Positions 1 through 8,071 of a DNA stretch of 64,000 nt are shown one piece after another (the stretch's first letter is position 1; each line of letters begins with the position of its first letter). The DNA is from Streptococcus ferus DSM 20646 (GTDB lineage: Bacteria > Bacillota > Bacilli > Lactobacillales > Streptococcaceae): positions 372,001-436,000 of the forward strand of contig NZ_AQVD01000001.1 of the NCBI RefSeq assembly GCF_000372425.1, written 5' to 3'. The notes beneath the pieces were generated by a model. That model worked only from the letters and a program-made list of their open reading frames with translations, made no database searches and had not been told where the DNA came from. A program made the translations under genes and the position numbers.

Positions 1-354
1 ACAGAAGTTGTGGCTTCTGCGGTGAAAGATGCAACAAGATCTATGGATATCAAGCTGATTGTTACGATTACTGAATCTGGTAACACAGCACGCTTGATTT
101 CGAAATACCGTCCAGATGCAGATATCTTGGCTTTGACCTTTGATGAAAAAATTGAAAAAGCGTTGATGATTAACTGGGGTGTTATTCCAATCTTGACTGA
201 AAAACCAGCTTCTACTGACGATATGTTTGAAATTGCTGAAAAAGCAGCACTTAAGTCAGGTCTGGTTGAATCAGGTGATAATATTGTCATCGTCGCTGGT
301 GTGCCTGTTGGTTCTGGCGGAACGAATACAATGCGTGTGCGCACTGTTAAATAA
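1..354 (+). CDS. pyk: Pyruvate kinase, C-terminal part (5' end outside window)
   Basis: The open frame runs from the first base to a TAA at 352-354 and encodes the last 117 residues of pyruvate kinase, which makes pyruvate and ATP from phosphoenolpyruvate and ADP in the cytosol. The visible part is the C-terminal allosteric domain: VASAVKDATRSMDIKLIV, then ITESGNTARLISKYRPDA, and the closing VAGVPVGSGGTNTMRV, all typical of bacterial Pyk. An internal GTG at 10 is not the start, because the homology continues upstream of it. A rho-independent terminator follows directly. The catalytic barrel lies outside the window, so nothing can be said about active-site residues. Confidence 0.96.
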   Translation, partial: TEVVASAVKDATRSMDIKLIVTITESGNTARLISKYRPDADILALTFDEKIEKALMINWGVIPILTEKPASTDDMFEIAEKAALKSGLVESGDNIVIVAGVPVGSGGTNTMRVRTVK

Positions 355-361
355 GACTGAT

Positions 362-396
362 AAAAGAGTCAGAGAGCAATCTCGGCTCTTTTCGTT
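362..396 (+). terminator. Terminator after pyk
   Basis: AAAAGAGTC (362-370) pairs with GGCTCTTTT (384-392) with one G-U pair, and an inner GAGA/TCTC pairing extends the stem. It ends in a T-rich stretch 8 bases after the pyk stop codon. Confidence 0.8.
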
Positions 397-423
397 TACT
401 TTTGTCCGTCTTGCTGATAAAAT
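395..423 (+). promoter_or_regulatory. Promoter for the small membrane protein gene
   Basis: TTTACT (395-400), a 17-base spacer, and TAAAAT (418-423) preceded by TGA, giving an extended -10. It starts in the tail of the pyk terminator and lies 25 bases before the next start codon. Confidence 0.5.
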
Positions 424-448
424 GGACATATAGATAGGAGGTGTTCTT

Positions 449-694
449 ATGGGATGGCTTTGGACATTAATTGTCGGTGCTATCATCGGTGCCATTGCTG
501 GTGCGGTTACGAATCGCGGGCAGTCAATGGGCTGTATCGCAAATATTATTGCAGGTTTAATTGGTGCATCAGTAGGTAAAGCTCTGTTTGGAGCTTGGGG
601 ACCAAGTCTTGCTGGTATGCCTCTGATCCCTTCAATACTGGGAGCGGTAATTGTAGTTGCTGTTGTCTCCTTCTTTGTAGGTGGCAGAGATTAG
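449..694 (+). CDS. GlsB/YeaQ/YmgE family small membrane protein (transglycosylase-associated)
   Basis: An 81-residue, glycine-rich hydrophobic protein with three membrane segments (about residues 3-20, 29-47 and 57-76). The pattern GWLWTLIVGAIIGAIAG and the C-terminal VSFFVGGRD are typical of the transglycosylase-associated/GlsB family. These proteins are induced by general stress in many firmicutes and have no proven biochemical activity. The start ATG at 449 has a strong TAGGAGG 8 bases upstream. The gene sits with a CsbD-type stress gene 42 bases downstream, so the two probably form a stress-induced pair. Confidence 0.85.
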   Translation: MGWLWTLIVGAIIGAIAGAVTNRGQSMGCIANIIAGLIGASVGKALFGAWGPSLAGMPLIPSILGAVIVVAVVSFFVGGRD

Positions 695-736
695 AGGTAT
701 CATCTAATCCCTTATAAAAATAGAAAAGAGGCGCTT

Positions 737-931
737 ATGTCAGATGCAAAATTGGAAAAGGCCAAGGGAGGTCTCAAAGAGTTTGCTGGTAAATTAACAG
801 GTGATAAGAAGACAGAAACCGAAGGTGCTGTTGAAAAAACGCTTGCTAAAGCCAAGGAAACAGTTGAGGATGCTAAGGCTGCTGTCGAAGGTGCTGTGGA
901 GGGCTTTAAGAAGTCCTCAAAGGATAACTAA
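737..931 (+). CDS. CsbD family stress protein
   Basis: A 64-residue, highly charged protein rich in Lys, Glu and Ala, without hydrophobic segments. The [20 protein letters not shown] segment is the CsbD signature. CsbD of Bacillus is a sigma-B general-stress protein; streptococci lack sigma-B, so control must differ here, and its function is unknown. An alpha-helical or natively unfolded cytoplasmic protein is likely. AAAGAGG provides the ribosome binding site. A clean terminator follows 11 bases after the stop. Confidence 0.88.
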   Translation: MSDAKLEKAKGGLKEFAGKLTGDKKTETEGAVEKTLAKAKETVEDAKAAVEGAVEGFKKSSKDN

Positions 932-942
932 TACTTAATTGA

Positions 943-966
943 CCTAAGCAGATGCTTAGGTTTTTT
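943..966 (+). terminator. Terminator after the CsbD gene
   Basis: CCTAAGC (943-949) and GCTTAGG (954-960) form a perfect stem with an AGAT loop, followed by six T. Confidence 0.9.
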
Positions 967-1039
967 GAATTAGGTGATTCTCGCTTTTGTTATTCTTATA
1001 ATTTTGTTATACTAGTTGTAGCAGATTTGAGGAGATAAT

Positions 1040-1594
1040 ATGCTTAAACGAGATTTTATTCGCAATATTTTACTAGGGGTGATAGCCCTAGCCGTGCTTT
1101 TATGCTTACATTTTTTTGTTTTTTCGAGTTACTCTGTAACGGAGAATGATGCCAATGCTTATTTAAAAGCAGGCGATCTAGTTGTTCTTAATAAAAATGA
1201 AGATCCCAACTATAAAGATTTTGTAGTCTATAAGGTGGGAAGTAAGTCTTATCTGGGTCGGGTAATCGGTAAGGAGAGGGACAGCGTCACGTACATGGAT
1301 GATATCTTTTATCTGAACAATACTGTGGAGGATCAGTCTTATCTCAGTAGCCTGAAAGATGCCTATGCGGCAGCGGATCATCAGATGTCTTTTACCAGTG
1401 ATTTTACCATTCAAACCATCACTAAGGATAAGTACAGCCAGATTCCAGAAGATTATTATCTGATTTTAAATGACAATCGTCAAAATACCAAAGACAGTCG
1501 AACGTTTGGTCTTATTAAAAAATCGCAGATTAGAGGAGTTGTTTCTTTTAAACTCTTACCATTGAAGGATTTTGGCTTTATTAAAACAGAGTAG
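1040..1594 (+). CDS. lepB: Signal peptidase I-like protein lacking the catalytic Ser/Lys dyad (SipA-like)
   Basis: A 184-residue protein with one N-terminal membrane anchor (about residues 8-28) and a type I signal peptidase fold outside. Box E (LILNDNRQNTKDSRTFG, near 137-153) is well kept. In box B the usual Ser-Met is replaced: VTENDANAYLKAGD has Asp37 where Ser is expected. In box D, YLGRVIGKERD has Gly73 where the catalytic Lys is expected. The same Asp/Gly pair is, from memory, reported for S. pyogenes SipA, a pilus-assembly factor without peptidase activity. Here the gene is in the pyk-glmS interval, not in a pilus locus. An extended -10 (TGTTATACT, 1005-1013) and a GAGGAG site precede it. 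Family membership is secure; the role is unknown. Confidence 0.85.
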   Translation: MLKRDFIRNILLGVIALAVLLCLHFFVFSSYSVTENDANAYLKAGDLVVLNKNEDPNYKDFVVYKVGSKSYLGRVIGKERDSVTYMDDIFYLNNTVEDQSYLSSLKDAYAAADHQMSFTSDFTIQTITKDKYSQIPEDYYLILNDNRQNTKDSRTFGLIKKSQIRGVVSFKLLPLKDFGFIKTE

Positions 1595-1627
1595 CTGGGC
1601 TGCTTCTGTTTTTTTGTTTGATCCTTA

Positions 1628-1646
1628 AAAGATGACTATACCAATT
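1628..1646. promoter_or_regulatory. Upstream copy of the glmS operator repeat
   Basis: The 19-base sequence AAAGATGACTATACCAATT lies 6 bases before the -35 element and recurs exactly at 1705-1723. The inner TGACTATACCA resembles GntR-family sites of the NagR/DasR type. S. mutans NagR is known to control glmS, so NagR is the likely ligand; that assignment is inferred. Confidence 0.6.
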
Positions 1647-1652
1647 TTCTTG

Positions 1653-1681
1653 TTGACTTTCCAAAAATAAAGTTATATACT
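1653..1681 (+). promoter_or_regulatory. glmS promoter
   Basis: TTGACT (1653-1658), a 17-base spacer and TATACT (1676-1681) make a near-consensus sigma-70 promoter. It lies exactly between the two 19-base operator copies. Confidence 0.8.
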
Positions 1682-1704
1682 GTTTTTGTTGGATTTTTAT
1701 TGTC

Positions 1705-1723
1705 AAAGATGACTATACCAATT
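1705..1723. promoter_or_regulatory. Downstream copy of the glmS operator repeat
   Basis: Identical to 1628-1646 in all 19 bases and offset from it by 77 bp, just after the expected transcription start. Two bound dimers on either side of the promoter could form a repression loop. Confidence 0.6.
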
Positions 1724-1736
1724 ATTAAAAATCAAT

Positions 1737-1775
1737 AGGAGGAAGTGATAAGGTCATCCTTATCACAAAAGACTT
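1737..1775 (+). promoter_or_regulatory. glmS ribosome binding site separated from the start by a hairpin
   Basis: The only good Shine-Dalgarno sequence, AGGAGGA (1737-1743), is 32 bases from the ATG at 1776. Between them GTGATAAGG (1745-1753) and CCTTATCAC (1758-1766) form a perfect 9-bp stem with a TCAT loop. When folded, the effective spacing falls to about 10 bases. The start cannot be moved upstream because Cys2 is the catalytic nucleophile. Confidence 0.75.
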
Positions 1776-3590
1776 ATGTGTGGAATTGTAGGCGTCGTTG
1801 GAAATCGCAATGCAACTGATATTTTAATGCAGGGGCTTGAAAAACTGGAATACCGTGGTTATGACTCTGCAGGTATCTACGTGATTGATAATCCCGACAA
1901 TAGCCGTTTAATTAAGTCTGTTGGCCGCATTGCAGATTTACGCTCTAAAATTGGAATTGATGTTGCAGGGGCTACAGGTATTGGTCATACCCGTTGGGCT
2001 ACCCATGGTCAAGCGACTGAAGAAAATGCGCACCCGCATACTTCAGCAACAGGACGCTTTATCTTGGTGCATAACGGGGTGATTGAAAATTATTTACAGA
2101 TTAAGGAAGATTTTTTAGCTGGTCATGACTTGAAAGGACAGACAGACACTGAGATTGCAGTACACTTGGTCGGTCAATTCGTTGAAGACGGTCTCTCTGT
2201 TTTGGAGGCTTTCAAAAAAGCCCTGCATATTATTGAGGGATCTTATGCTTTTGCATTGATTGATTCGCAAGATCCGGAGACCATCTATGTTGCGAAAAAT
2301 AAGTCACCGCTTTTAATTGGTCTTGGAGAAGGTTATAATATGGTCTGCTCAGATGCCATGGCCATGATTCGAGAAACCAGCCAATTTATGGAGATTCATG
2401 ACAAAGAGTTGGTCATCTTAACCAAGGATCAGGCCTTAGTTTCAGACTATGATGGTCATCCAATAGAAAGAGACAGCTATACGGCTGAACTAGACTTATC
2501 TGATATTGGTAAGGGGACCTATCCTTTCTATATGCTTAAGGAAATCGATGAGCAGCCAACCGTGATGCGTAAGTTGATTTCGACCTATGCGGATGAGCAA
2601 GGTCAGATGACGGTAGACCCAGCTATTATCAAATCCGTTCAAGAAGCTGACCGTATCTATATTTTAGCTGCTGGGACATCTTACAATGCTGGTTTTGCTT
2701 CAAAATCTATGATTGAAACCCTGACAGATACGCCGGTTGAACTGGGAATCGCATCTGAGTGGGGCTACAACATGCCACTTCTCAGTAAGAAACCAATGTT
2801 TATTCTACTGAGTCAGTCTGGTGAAACAGCTGATAGCCGTCAAGTCTTGGTAAAAGCCAATGCCATGGGGATTCCGAGTCTGACCATTACCAATGTACCA
2901 GGCTCCACCCTATCTCGTGAAGCCAGCTATACCATGTTGCTTCATGCAGGGCCTGAAATTGCGGTAGCTTCTACAAAAGCTTATACTGCTCAAATTGCTG
3001 CCCTTGCCTTCCTTTCTAAAGCGGTGGGAGAAGCCAATGGCAAAAAAGAAGCTCTTGATTTTGACTTGGTGCATGAATTGTCACTCGTTGCCCAATCTAT
3101 TGAAGCAACTTTGACGGAAAAAGACCTGATTGCCGATAAGGTTGAAAAGCTTCTGGCAACGACTCGCAATGCTTTCTACATTGGTCGCGGTAATGATTAT
3201 TATGTGGCGATGGAAGCTTCCCTGAAGTTGAAAGAAATTTCGTATATTCAATGCGAAGGCTTCGCTGCAGGCGAATTGAAACATGGAACCATTTCTTTGA
3301 TTGAGGATGATACACCTGTTTTAGCCTTGATTTCATCCAGCGAAGTGGTGGCTGCCCATACACGGGGAAATATCCAAGAAGTTGCCGCTCGCGGCGCCAA
3401 CGTTTTGACAGTTGTTGAAGAAGGATTGCATAAAGAGGATGACGATATTGTTGTCAATCAGGTACATCCGTACCTCTCCAGCATTTCAATGGTTATTCCG
3501 ACACAACTGATTGCTTACTATGCTTCGCTGCAACGGGGACTTGATGTGGATAAACCGCGTAATTTAGCCAAGGCAGTAACCGTTGAATAA
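1776..3590 (+). CDS. glmS: Glutamine--fructose-6-phosphate aminotransferase (isomerizing)
   Basis: GlmS, 604 residues, makes glucosamine-6-phosphate from fructose-6-phosphate and glutamine, the first step towards UDP-GlcNAc and the cell wall. Residues 1-220 are the glutaminase domain: MCGIVGVVG puts the nucleophile Cys at position 2 once Met is removed, followed by YRGYDSAG and GHTRWATHG. Two SIS isomerase domains follow (LAAGTSYNAG, SQSGETADS, then YIGRGNDY and GELKHGTISLIE), and the protein ends with the conserved DKPRNLAKAVTVE. No glmS ribozyme is visible upstream; instead there is a promoter between two identical operator copies and an unusual ribosome binding site. The gene is monocistronic, with a strong terminator. 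Confidence 0.98.
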   Translation: MCGIVGVVGNRNATDILMQGLEKLEYRGYDSAGIYVIDNPDNSRLIKSVGRIADLRSKIGIDVAGATGIGHTRWATHGQATEENAHPHTSATGRFILVHNGVIENYLQIKEDFLAGHDLKGQTDTEIAVHLVGQFVEDGLSVLEAFKKALHIIEGSYAFALIDSQDPETIYVAKNKSPLLIGLGEGYNMVCSDAMAMIRETSQFMEIHDKELVILTKDQALVSDYDGHPIERDSYTAELDLSDIGKGTYPFYMLKEIDEQPTVMRKLISTYADEQGQMTVDPAIIKSVQEADRIYILAAGTSYNAGFASKSMIETLTDTPVELGIASEWGYNMPLLSKKPMFILLSQSGETADSRQVLVKANAMGIPSLTITNVPGSTLSREASYTMLLHAGPEIAVASTKAYTAQIAALAFLSKAVGEANGKKEALDFDLVHELSLVAQSIEATLTEKDLIADKVEKLLATTRNAFYIGRGNDYYVAMEASLKLKEISYIQCEGFAAGELKHGTISLIEDDTPVLALISSSEVVAAHTRGNIQEVAARGANVLTVVEEGLHKEDDDIVVNQVHPYLSSISMVIPTQLIAYYASLQRGLDVDKPRNLAKAVTVE

Positions 3591-3632
3591 ATGAAAAGCA
3601 TTTGAGAATTTTGTCTCAAATGCTTTTCATTT
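3589..3632 (+). terminator. Terminator after glmS
   Basis: A perfect 19-bp stem (3589-3607 with 3614-3632) around the loop ATTTTG begins inside the glmS stop codon. The trailing T-run is short (TTTATT). Confidence 0.75.
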
Positions 3633-3876
3633 ATTCTGCTTATAGGGTATCAAATCTTGATGCGGTATAAGCCAGAGGTCCGTATCCCTTGCTGAACAAG
3701 CGATAGCACATACCCTAATAAACTGTGCCAAGATGGGATCAGAACATCGACATCACTATTTTATGACGATTGATTTTTGTTCCGCTCTTTTTTGTCAAAA
3801 ATTTTCTGCCAAAGTTTGAGTTCTCTCGAAAGGGCAAAAGTGTTATCCTTAAATTGTAATAAAAAGGAGGGTTCTT
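3633..3876. other. Intergenic region glmS-mtlA
   Basis: About 240 bases with no convincing ORF, no complete sigma-70 promoter of normal spacing and no clear cre site. TTGAGT (3816-3821) and TATCCT (3844-3849) are 22 bases apart, which is too far. The mtl operon is probably activated by MtlR here, which would explain a weak promoter. An AAGGAGGG site precedes mtlA. Confidence 0.4.
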
Positions 3877-5634
3877 ATGGAACAAAAATCGTCATTGAAA
3901 GTTAAGGTTCAAAAACTTGGTACCGCTCTTTCAAATATGATTATGCCCAATATCGGGGCATTTATTGCCTGGGGGGTCTTGACAGCACTCTTTATTGAGA
4001 CTGGTTGGCTGCCTAATAAGGAATTTGCAACGGCAGTAGGTCCGATGCTGACTTATCTGTTACCGGTCTTAATTGGGTATACAGGTGGTTATGCGGTATA
4101 TAATCAGCGAGGGGCGGTAGTTGGTGCTATTGCGACGTTCGGAGCTATCGCTGGTTCTTCTGTACCAATGTTTATCGGAGCTATGGCTATGGGTCCTCTT
4201 GGCGCATGGTGTATTAAGAAATTTGACCAAAAATTCCAAGAGAAAATCCGTCCTGGATTTGAAATGCTGGTTAATAATTTTTCAGCTGGGTTAATTGGTT
4301 TTGCACTCTTGTTAATCGCCTTTAAGATTGTCGGACCAGTCGTGTCAACGCTGACCAACGCGATTGGTGATGGTGTACAGACCATCGTTGATCTCAAACT
4401 CTTGCCTCTGGCAAATATTCTGATTGAGCCAGCTAAGATTCTCTTCCTGAACAATGCGCTTAATCATGGTATTTTTACTCCTCTGGGAGCTGAACAGGTT
4501 GCAGAAACAGGAAAATCCATCCTCTTCCTTCTGGAAGCTAACCCTGGACCTGGTTTAGGGGTCTTACTTGCCTTTGCATTCTTTGGCAAGGGATCAGCAA
4601 AATCCTCCTCTTGGGGTGCGATGATTATCCACTTCTTTGGGGGAATTCATGAAATCTACTTCCCTTATGTTATGATGAAACCCGCTCTTTTCCTAGCAGT
4701 TATTGCGGGTGGTGTGACAGGGACCTTTACCAATCAGCTTCTCGGTTCAGGACTTGGAGGGCCGGCTTCGCCAGGCTCAATTATCGCTATCTTGAGTATG
4801 GTGCCAAAAGGCGGCAGTCACCTTGCGGTTCTTGCTGGTGTATTTGCTGCAGCAGCAGTCTCCTTCCTGGTTTCTGCTGTGGTCTTAAAAGCTGATAAGT
4901 CTGAAGGAGAGTCTTTGGAGGAAGCACAAGCAGCGACTCAGGCTGCTAAGGCACAATCTAAAGGTCAATCCATTTCAGCACCGATTACGGAAGAGATTTC
5001 AACTGATACAGTTGAGAAGATTATCTTTGCCTGTGATGCTGGTATGGGAAGCTCTGCCATGGGCGCAAGTATTTTGCGGGATAAGGTAAAGAAAGCAGGT
5101 CTTGCCATTCCTGTAACCAATCAAGCGATTTCTAATCTTCAAGATACCCCAAAAACACTTATTGTGACCCAAGAAGAACTGGCAGCGCGTGCAGCTCAAA
5201 AAACACCTAGCGCAGCGCATGTTGCAGTAGACAACTTCCTAGCAACACCAAAATATGACGAAATTGTCAGTCTTTTGACCAATAAAGCACCACAGTCAGC
5301 TATTACAGGTGATTCAGCGGAGCCGATTGCGACCGAGATTGATTTAAATGATGTTGATGCTGTTGTCTTTGCTCATGGCCAATCTAAGGGATCGGCAACA
5401 ATGGGGCAGGAAACCTTAAAGGCTATCTTTAAAAATAAGCAGATTGGTATTCCGGTATCAACCGCAGCTTATCAAGAGTTGACTGATTTCAACATGAAAA
5501 ATGTACTTATTGTTTCAACGATTGCTAATCAATCCGCAGTTCAGGCTGCAGCGCCACATGCGCAGGTGCTTATTGTGGACAGTCTGGTAACAACACCTGA
5601 ATATGATAAATTAGTAGCTAGAATGAACAAGTAA
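3877..5634 (+). CDS. mtlA: PTS mannitol transporter subunit IICB with a duplicated, degenerate IIB domain
   Basis: EIICB(Mtl), 585 residues, imports mannitol and phosphorylates it to mannitol-1-phosphate. Residues 1-345 are the membrane IIC domain (MIMPNIGAFIAWG; the GGIHE motif at 255-259 for substrate binding). Residues 378-470 are the IIB domain with the phosphocysteine Cys386 in FACDAGMGSSAMG. A second IIB-like domain fills 490-585. Its active loop is FAHGQSKGSATMG, with His500 where Cys is expected, and it repeats the later ATPKYDEIVSLL motif as TTPEYDKLVARM. From memory S. mutans MtlA has a similar length, so the extra domain is probably lineage-wide. The gene heads the operon mtlA-mtlR-mtlF-mtlD; the IIA domain is the separate MtlF. 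Confidence 0.97.
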   Translation: MEQKSSLKVKVQKLGTALSNMIMPNIGAFIAWGVLTALFIETGWLPNKEFATAVGPMLTYLLPVLIGYTGGYAVYNQRGAVVGAIATFGAIAGSSVPMFIGAMAMGPLGAWCIKKFDQKFQEKIRPGFEMLVNNFSAGLIGFALLLIAFKIVGPVVSTLTNAIGDGVQTIVDLKLLPLANILIEPAKILFLNNALNHGIFTPLGAEQVAETGKSILFLLEANPGPGLGVLLAFAFFGKGSAKSSSWGAMIIHFFGGIHEIYFPYVMMKPALFLAVIAGGVTGTFTNQLLGSGLGGPASPGSIIAILSMVPKGGSHLAVLAGVFAAAAVSFLVSAVVLKADKSEGESLEEAQAATQAAKAQSKGQSISAPITEEISTDTVEKIIFACDAGMGSSAMGASILRDKVKKAGLAIPVTNQAISNLQDTPKTLIVTQEELAARAAQKTPSAAHVAVDNFLATPKYDEIVSLLTNKAPQSAITGDSAEPIATEIDLNDVDAVVFAHGQSKGSATMGQETLKAIFKNKQIGIPVSTAAYQELTDFNMKNVLIVSTIANQSAVQAAAPHAQVLIVDSLVTTPEYDKLVARMNK

Positions 5635-5660
5635 GCTTAGAAAAGTAGTATAATAAGCTT

Positions 5661-7613
5661 ATGCTATTAACCAAGAGAGAAGAACAATTGCTAAAAGCTT
5701 TCCAGACCTATGGAAAGCTTTCACTTAATCAGATTTCAGATATTTTAAAAGTTTCCCAAAGGACAGTCTACCGAACGATTTCTGAGTTAACCGACAGCCT
5801 AAATACGGTTAATGTCAGTATTCTTAAAGACAAAACCAAGTATTATCTGAGCGGGGAAGTCGAAGGGATTAAGGACTTTTTCAGTCAGGCCTCCTTTGAT
5901 TCCAGCCAGCGCCTGAATTTAATCACTTATCGGCTGATCATTAGTCAGCAAGCTGTCACCAATGAAGAACTTCAGCAGGAGTTTGGAGTCAGCAATGTCA
6001 CTATTATTCAGGATATAGCTGAAATCGAAAAACGCTTAGCTGATTTTGACCTGTTTCTTCAACGTACCAATGGCTATTCTATTGTGCAAAAGAATGCACA
6101 AACAAGACGTTTTTTAGCTATTTTGATGAGCAATAATGTATCGATTTCTGACTTTTGGAATCAGGACTATGGCTATTTTCAAGAGTTAAATCTTGAAAAA
6201 CTGACTTTGGCTCAGACCATTTTTCAGGACTATCAGGATGACCTGCCGGAATTAGATGCAAAAATGACAGAATTTTTCATTATTCTTCTGGCCTTGTCTT
6301 CTTGGGGAGAAATCGAGGAAAAAAGTTCAAAGGTCAGCCGTTTAGCCCTAGATTTTTCAAAAAAAGTCTTTGCTCGTTTTTCGAAAGAAACGGCTGAATT
6401 TTATAACATTCAAGAAATCTTATTTTTTGCGAGTGTTTTGGACGAGCTGTTGATCAAGCGTCAGGAATCGCCACTTTATAACGAGAGCTTTGACGGGGAA
6501 TTTTTCTACCGAATTTCTAATCTGATTGATAAGGTGTCACGTTATACCAAGATTGATTTCAGAAAGGATCCTGTTCTTTTCAAGTTTCTCTTTCACCATA
6601 TCCGACTTAGTCTGGCAGTTCCGGTTATATTTAATACATCGTCAAAGCGGCATATTACCTACTTGGCGGCTCATAAAAACGAATATCTGCATACTGTTGT
6701 CAGTCTTTTAGTACAGGATATGTTTCCCAACTATCTCAATAGTGAAGCAGAATATGAGCTGTTGACCCTGCACTTTGCGTCCAGTCTTCGTCGCAGTCCG
6801 GATATTTATCCGATAAGGATTTTACTGTTGACTGATGAGCGGCCTTTGGCGCGTGAATTGCTCCTCAGCCGAATTAAAAGTGTCGCCCCTTTTGTGGAAA
6901 AGATTGATTTTAAGCCTCTGTTACAATTTAAAGAAGAGGACAGGCAGTACTACCACACGGTTTTATCAACAAAACCTCTGCAGGGAGACGTTGCTTATCT
7001 TGTTTCGATTTATCCAGATGCCAAGGAAATTCTATCCCTTCAGGAGTACTTGCAGGACATTCAGGCCAATCAAAGTATTATATTGAAAGAAGAAACTGCT
7101 GTTCTTTCCGGTCTCAATCGGCAGGATTATCTGGCAGCCAGTCAGACACTCTTACAGCAATTCATTTTAGAAGATGTGGCTAATTCAGCAACTTTCGAAG
7201 CAACTGTCAGGGAAATTATGGAAAAGATTCCAGTGATATCGGATCAAACCTATCTGTCAGACAAGCTGCTTAATCGTTTCGAACGGAGTCCTTTTGCCAT
7301 TCCAGAAACCAATCTGGCGCTTTTGCATACGCAGTCTAGTAAGGTGAGGCAATCATTTTTTGGAATTTATAACTTAAAACAGCCTGTTAAGGCACTCTCT
7401 ATGACCAAAGAAGAGGAAGTCACCAAGCGTATTTTGGTCATGCTGACCAAGATTGATGAGTCTTCCGAAATTCGAGACCTGATGACAGCCATTAGTCAGT
7501 CCTTAATTGAAAATCACCTTTATACGGAAATTTATAGAACAGGTAATCGAGAGATTATTTATCAGTTACTCAATAAAATTTTTACAGAAAGAATTAAGAA
7601 ATTGGAGAATTAA
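5661..7613 (+). CDS. mtlR: MtlR, PRD-containing mannitol operon activator (BglG/MtlR type)
   Basis: A 650-residue PTS-controlled regulator. An HTH near 20-45 ([20 protein letters not shown]) and a second near 100-125 ([15 protein letters not shown]) form the DNA-binding part. PRD domains follow (about 170-385), with candidate phosphorylation histidines His312/313 and His371. A IIB(Gat)-like domain lies near 385-480; its active loop, [13 protein letters not shown], has no Cys, unlike Bacillus MtlR. The C-terminal IIA-like domain (about 490-650) keeps its His556 in ALLHTQSS. Phosphorylation by EI/HPr and EIIB would report sugar supply. The start is 26 bases after mtlA, and the stop is one base before mtlF, so it is translated within the operon it controls. 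Confidence 0.93.
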   Translation: MLLTKREEQLLKAFQTYGKLSLNQISDILKVSQRTVYRTISELTDSLNTVNVSILKDKTKYYLSGEVEGIKDFFSQASFDSSQRLNLITYRLIISQQAVTNEELQQEFGVSNVTIIQDIAEIEKRLADFDLFLQRTNGYSIVQKNAQTRRFLAILMSNNVSISDFWNQDYGYFQELNLEKLTLAQTIFQDYQDDLPELDAKMTEFFIILLALSSWGEIEEKSSKVSRLALDFSKKVFARFSKETAEFYNIQEILFFASVLDELLIKRQESPLYNESFDGEFFYRISNLIDKVSRYTKIDFRKDPVLFKFLFHHIRLSLAVPVIFNTSSKRHITYLAAHKNEYLHTVVSLLVQDMFPNYLNSEAEYELLTLHFASSLRRSPDIYPIRILLLTDERPLARELLLSRIKSVAPFVEKIDFKPLLQFKEEDRQYYHTVLSTKPLQGDVAYLVSIYPDAKEILSLQEYLQDIQANQSIILKEETAVLSGLNRQDYLAASQTLLQQFILEDVANSATFEATVREIMEKIPVISDQTYLSDKLLNRFERSPFAIPETNLALLHTQSSKVRQSFFGIYNLKQPVKALSMTKEEEVTKRILVMLTKIDESSEIRDLMTAISQSLIENHLYTEIYRTGNREIIYQLLNKIFTERIKKLEN

Positions 7614-7614
7614 G

Positions 7615-8052
7615 ATGGAATTTCAAAAAGAATTAATTAAACTGAACCAATCTTTTGCCAATAAAGAAGAAGCAATCCGCTTTTGTGGCAATCTTCTTGT
7701 TGAAGGAGGCTATGTGGAACCGGCTTATGTCGATGCCATGATTCAGCGCGATAAGGAGTTGTCTGTTTATATGGGAAACTTTATTGCGATTCCGCATGGA
7801 ACAGACGCCGCTAAAAAGAATGTTCTGAAATCGGGGATTACAGTCGTACAGGTACCAGATGGGGTAAATTTTGGAACAGAAGAAAACCCACAGGTTGCCA
7901 CTGTTCTTTTTGGTATCGCTGGTATCGGAGATGAACACTTGCAAATCATTCAAAATATTTCGATTTTCTGTGCTGATGTTGATAATGTGGTAAAATTAGC
8001 GGATGCTCAGACAAGTGACGATATTGTTAAGCTCTTGAGCTCAGTTGATTAA
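7615..8052 (+). CDS. mtlF: PTS mannitol transporter subunit IIA
   Basis: A 145-residue EIIA(Mtl), the cytosolic phosphocarrier passing phosphate from HPr to the IIB domain of MtlA. The active His61 lies in [13 protein letters not shown], and the later [21 protein letters not shown] is family-typical. The ATG at 7615 is one base past the mtlR stop and is preceded by TTGGAGA inside the mtlR end. An upstream ATG in the same frame (7507) would lie inside mtlR without family homology and is rejected. Confidence 0.95.
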   Translation: MEFQKELIKLNQSFANKEEAIRFCGNLLVEGGYVEPAYVDAMIQRDKELSVYMGNFIAIPHGTDAAKKNVLKSGITVVQVPDGVNFGTEENPQVATVLFGIAGIGDEHLQIIQNISIFCADVDNVVKLADAQTSDDIVKLLSSVD

Positions 8053-8071
8053 TAGAAAGGGATAGTGTCTT

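Noticed and set aside
1595..1775. A glmS ribozyme in the glmS leader
   Set aside because: The leader is too short, and I cannot find the conserved core; operators and a hairpin account for the region.
3637..3876. A hidden small gene between glmS and mtlA
   Set aside because: A frame of about 30 codons exists, but it has no ribosome site and no recognisable protein.
6526..7086. Open frames overlapping mtlR on the same strand
   Set aside because: They lie inside mtlR in another frame without ribosome sites or sensible protein composition.
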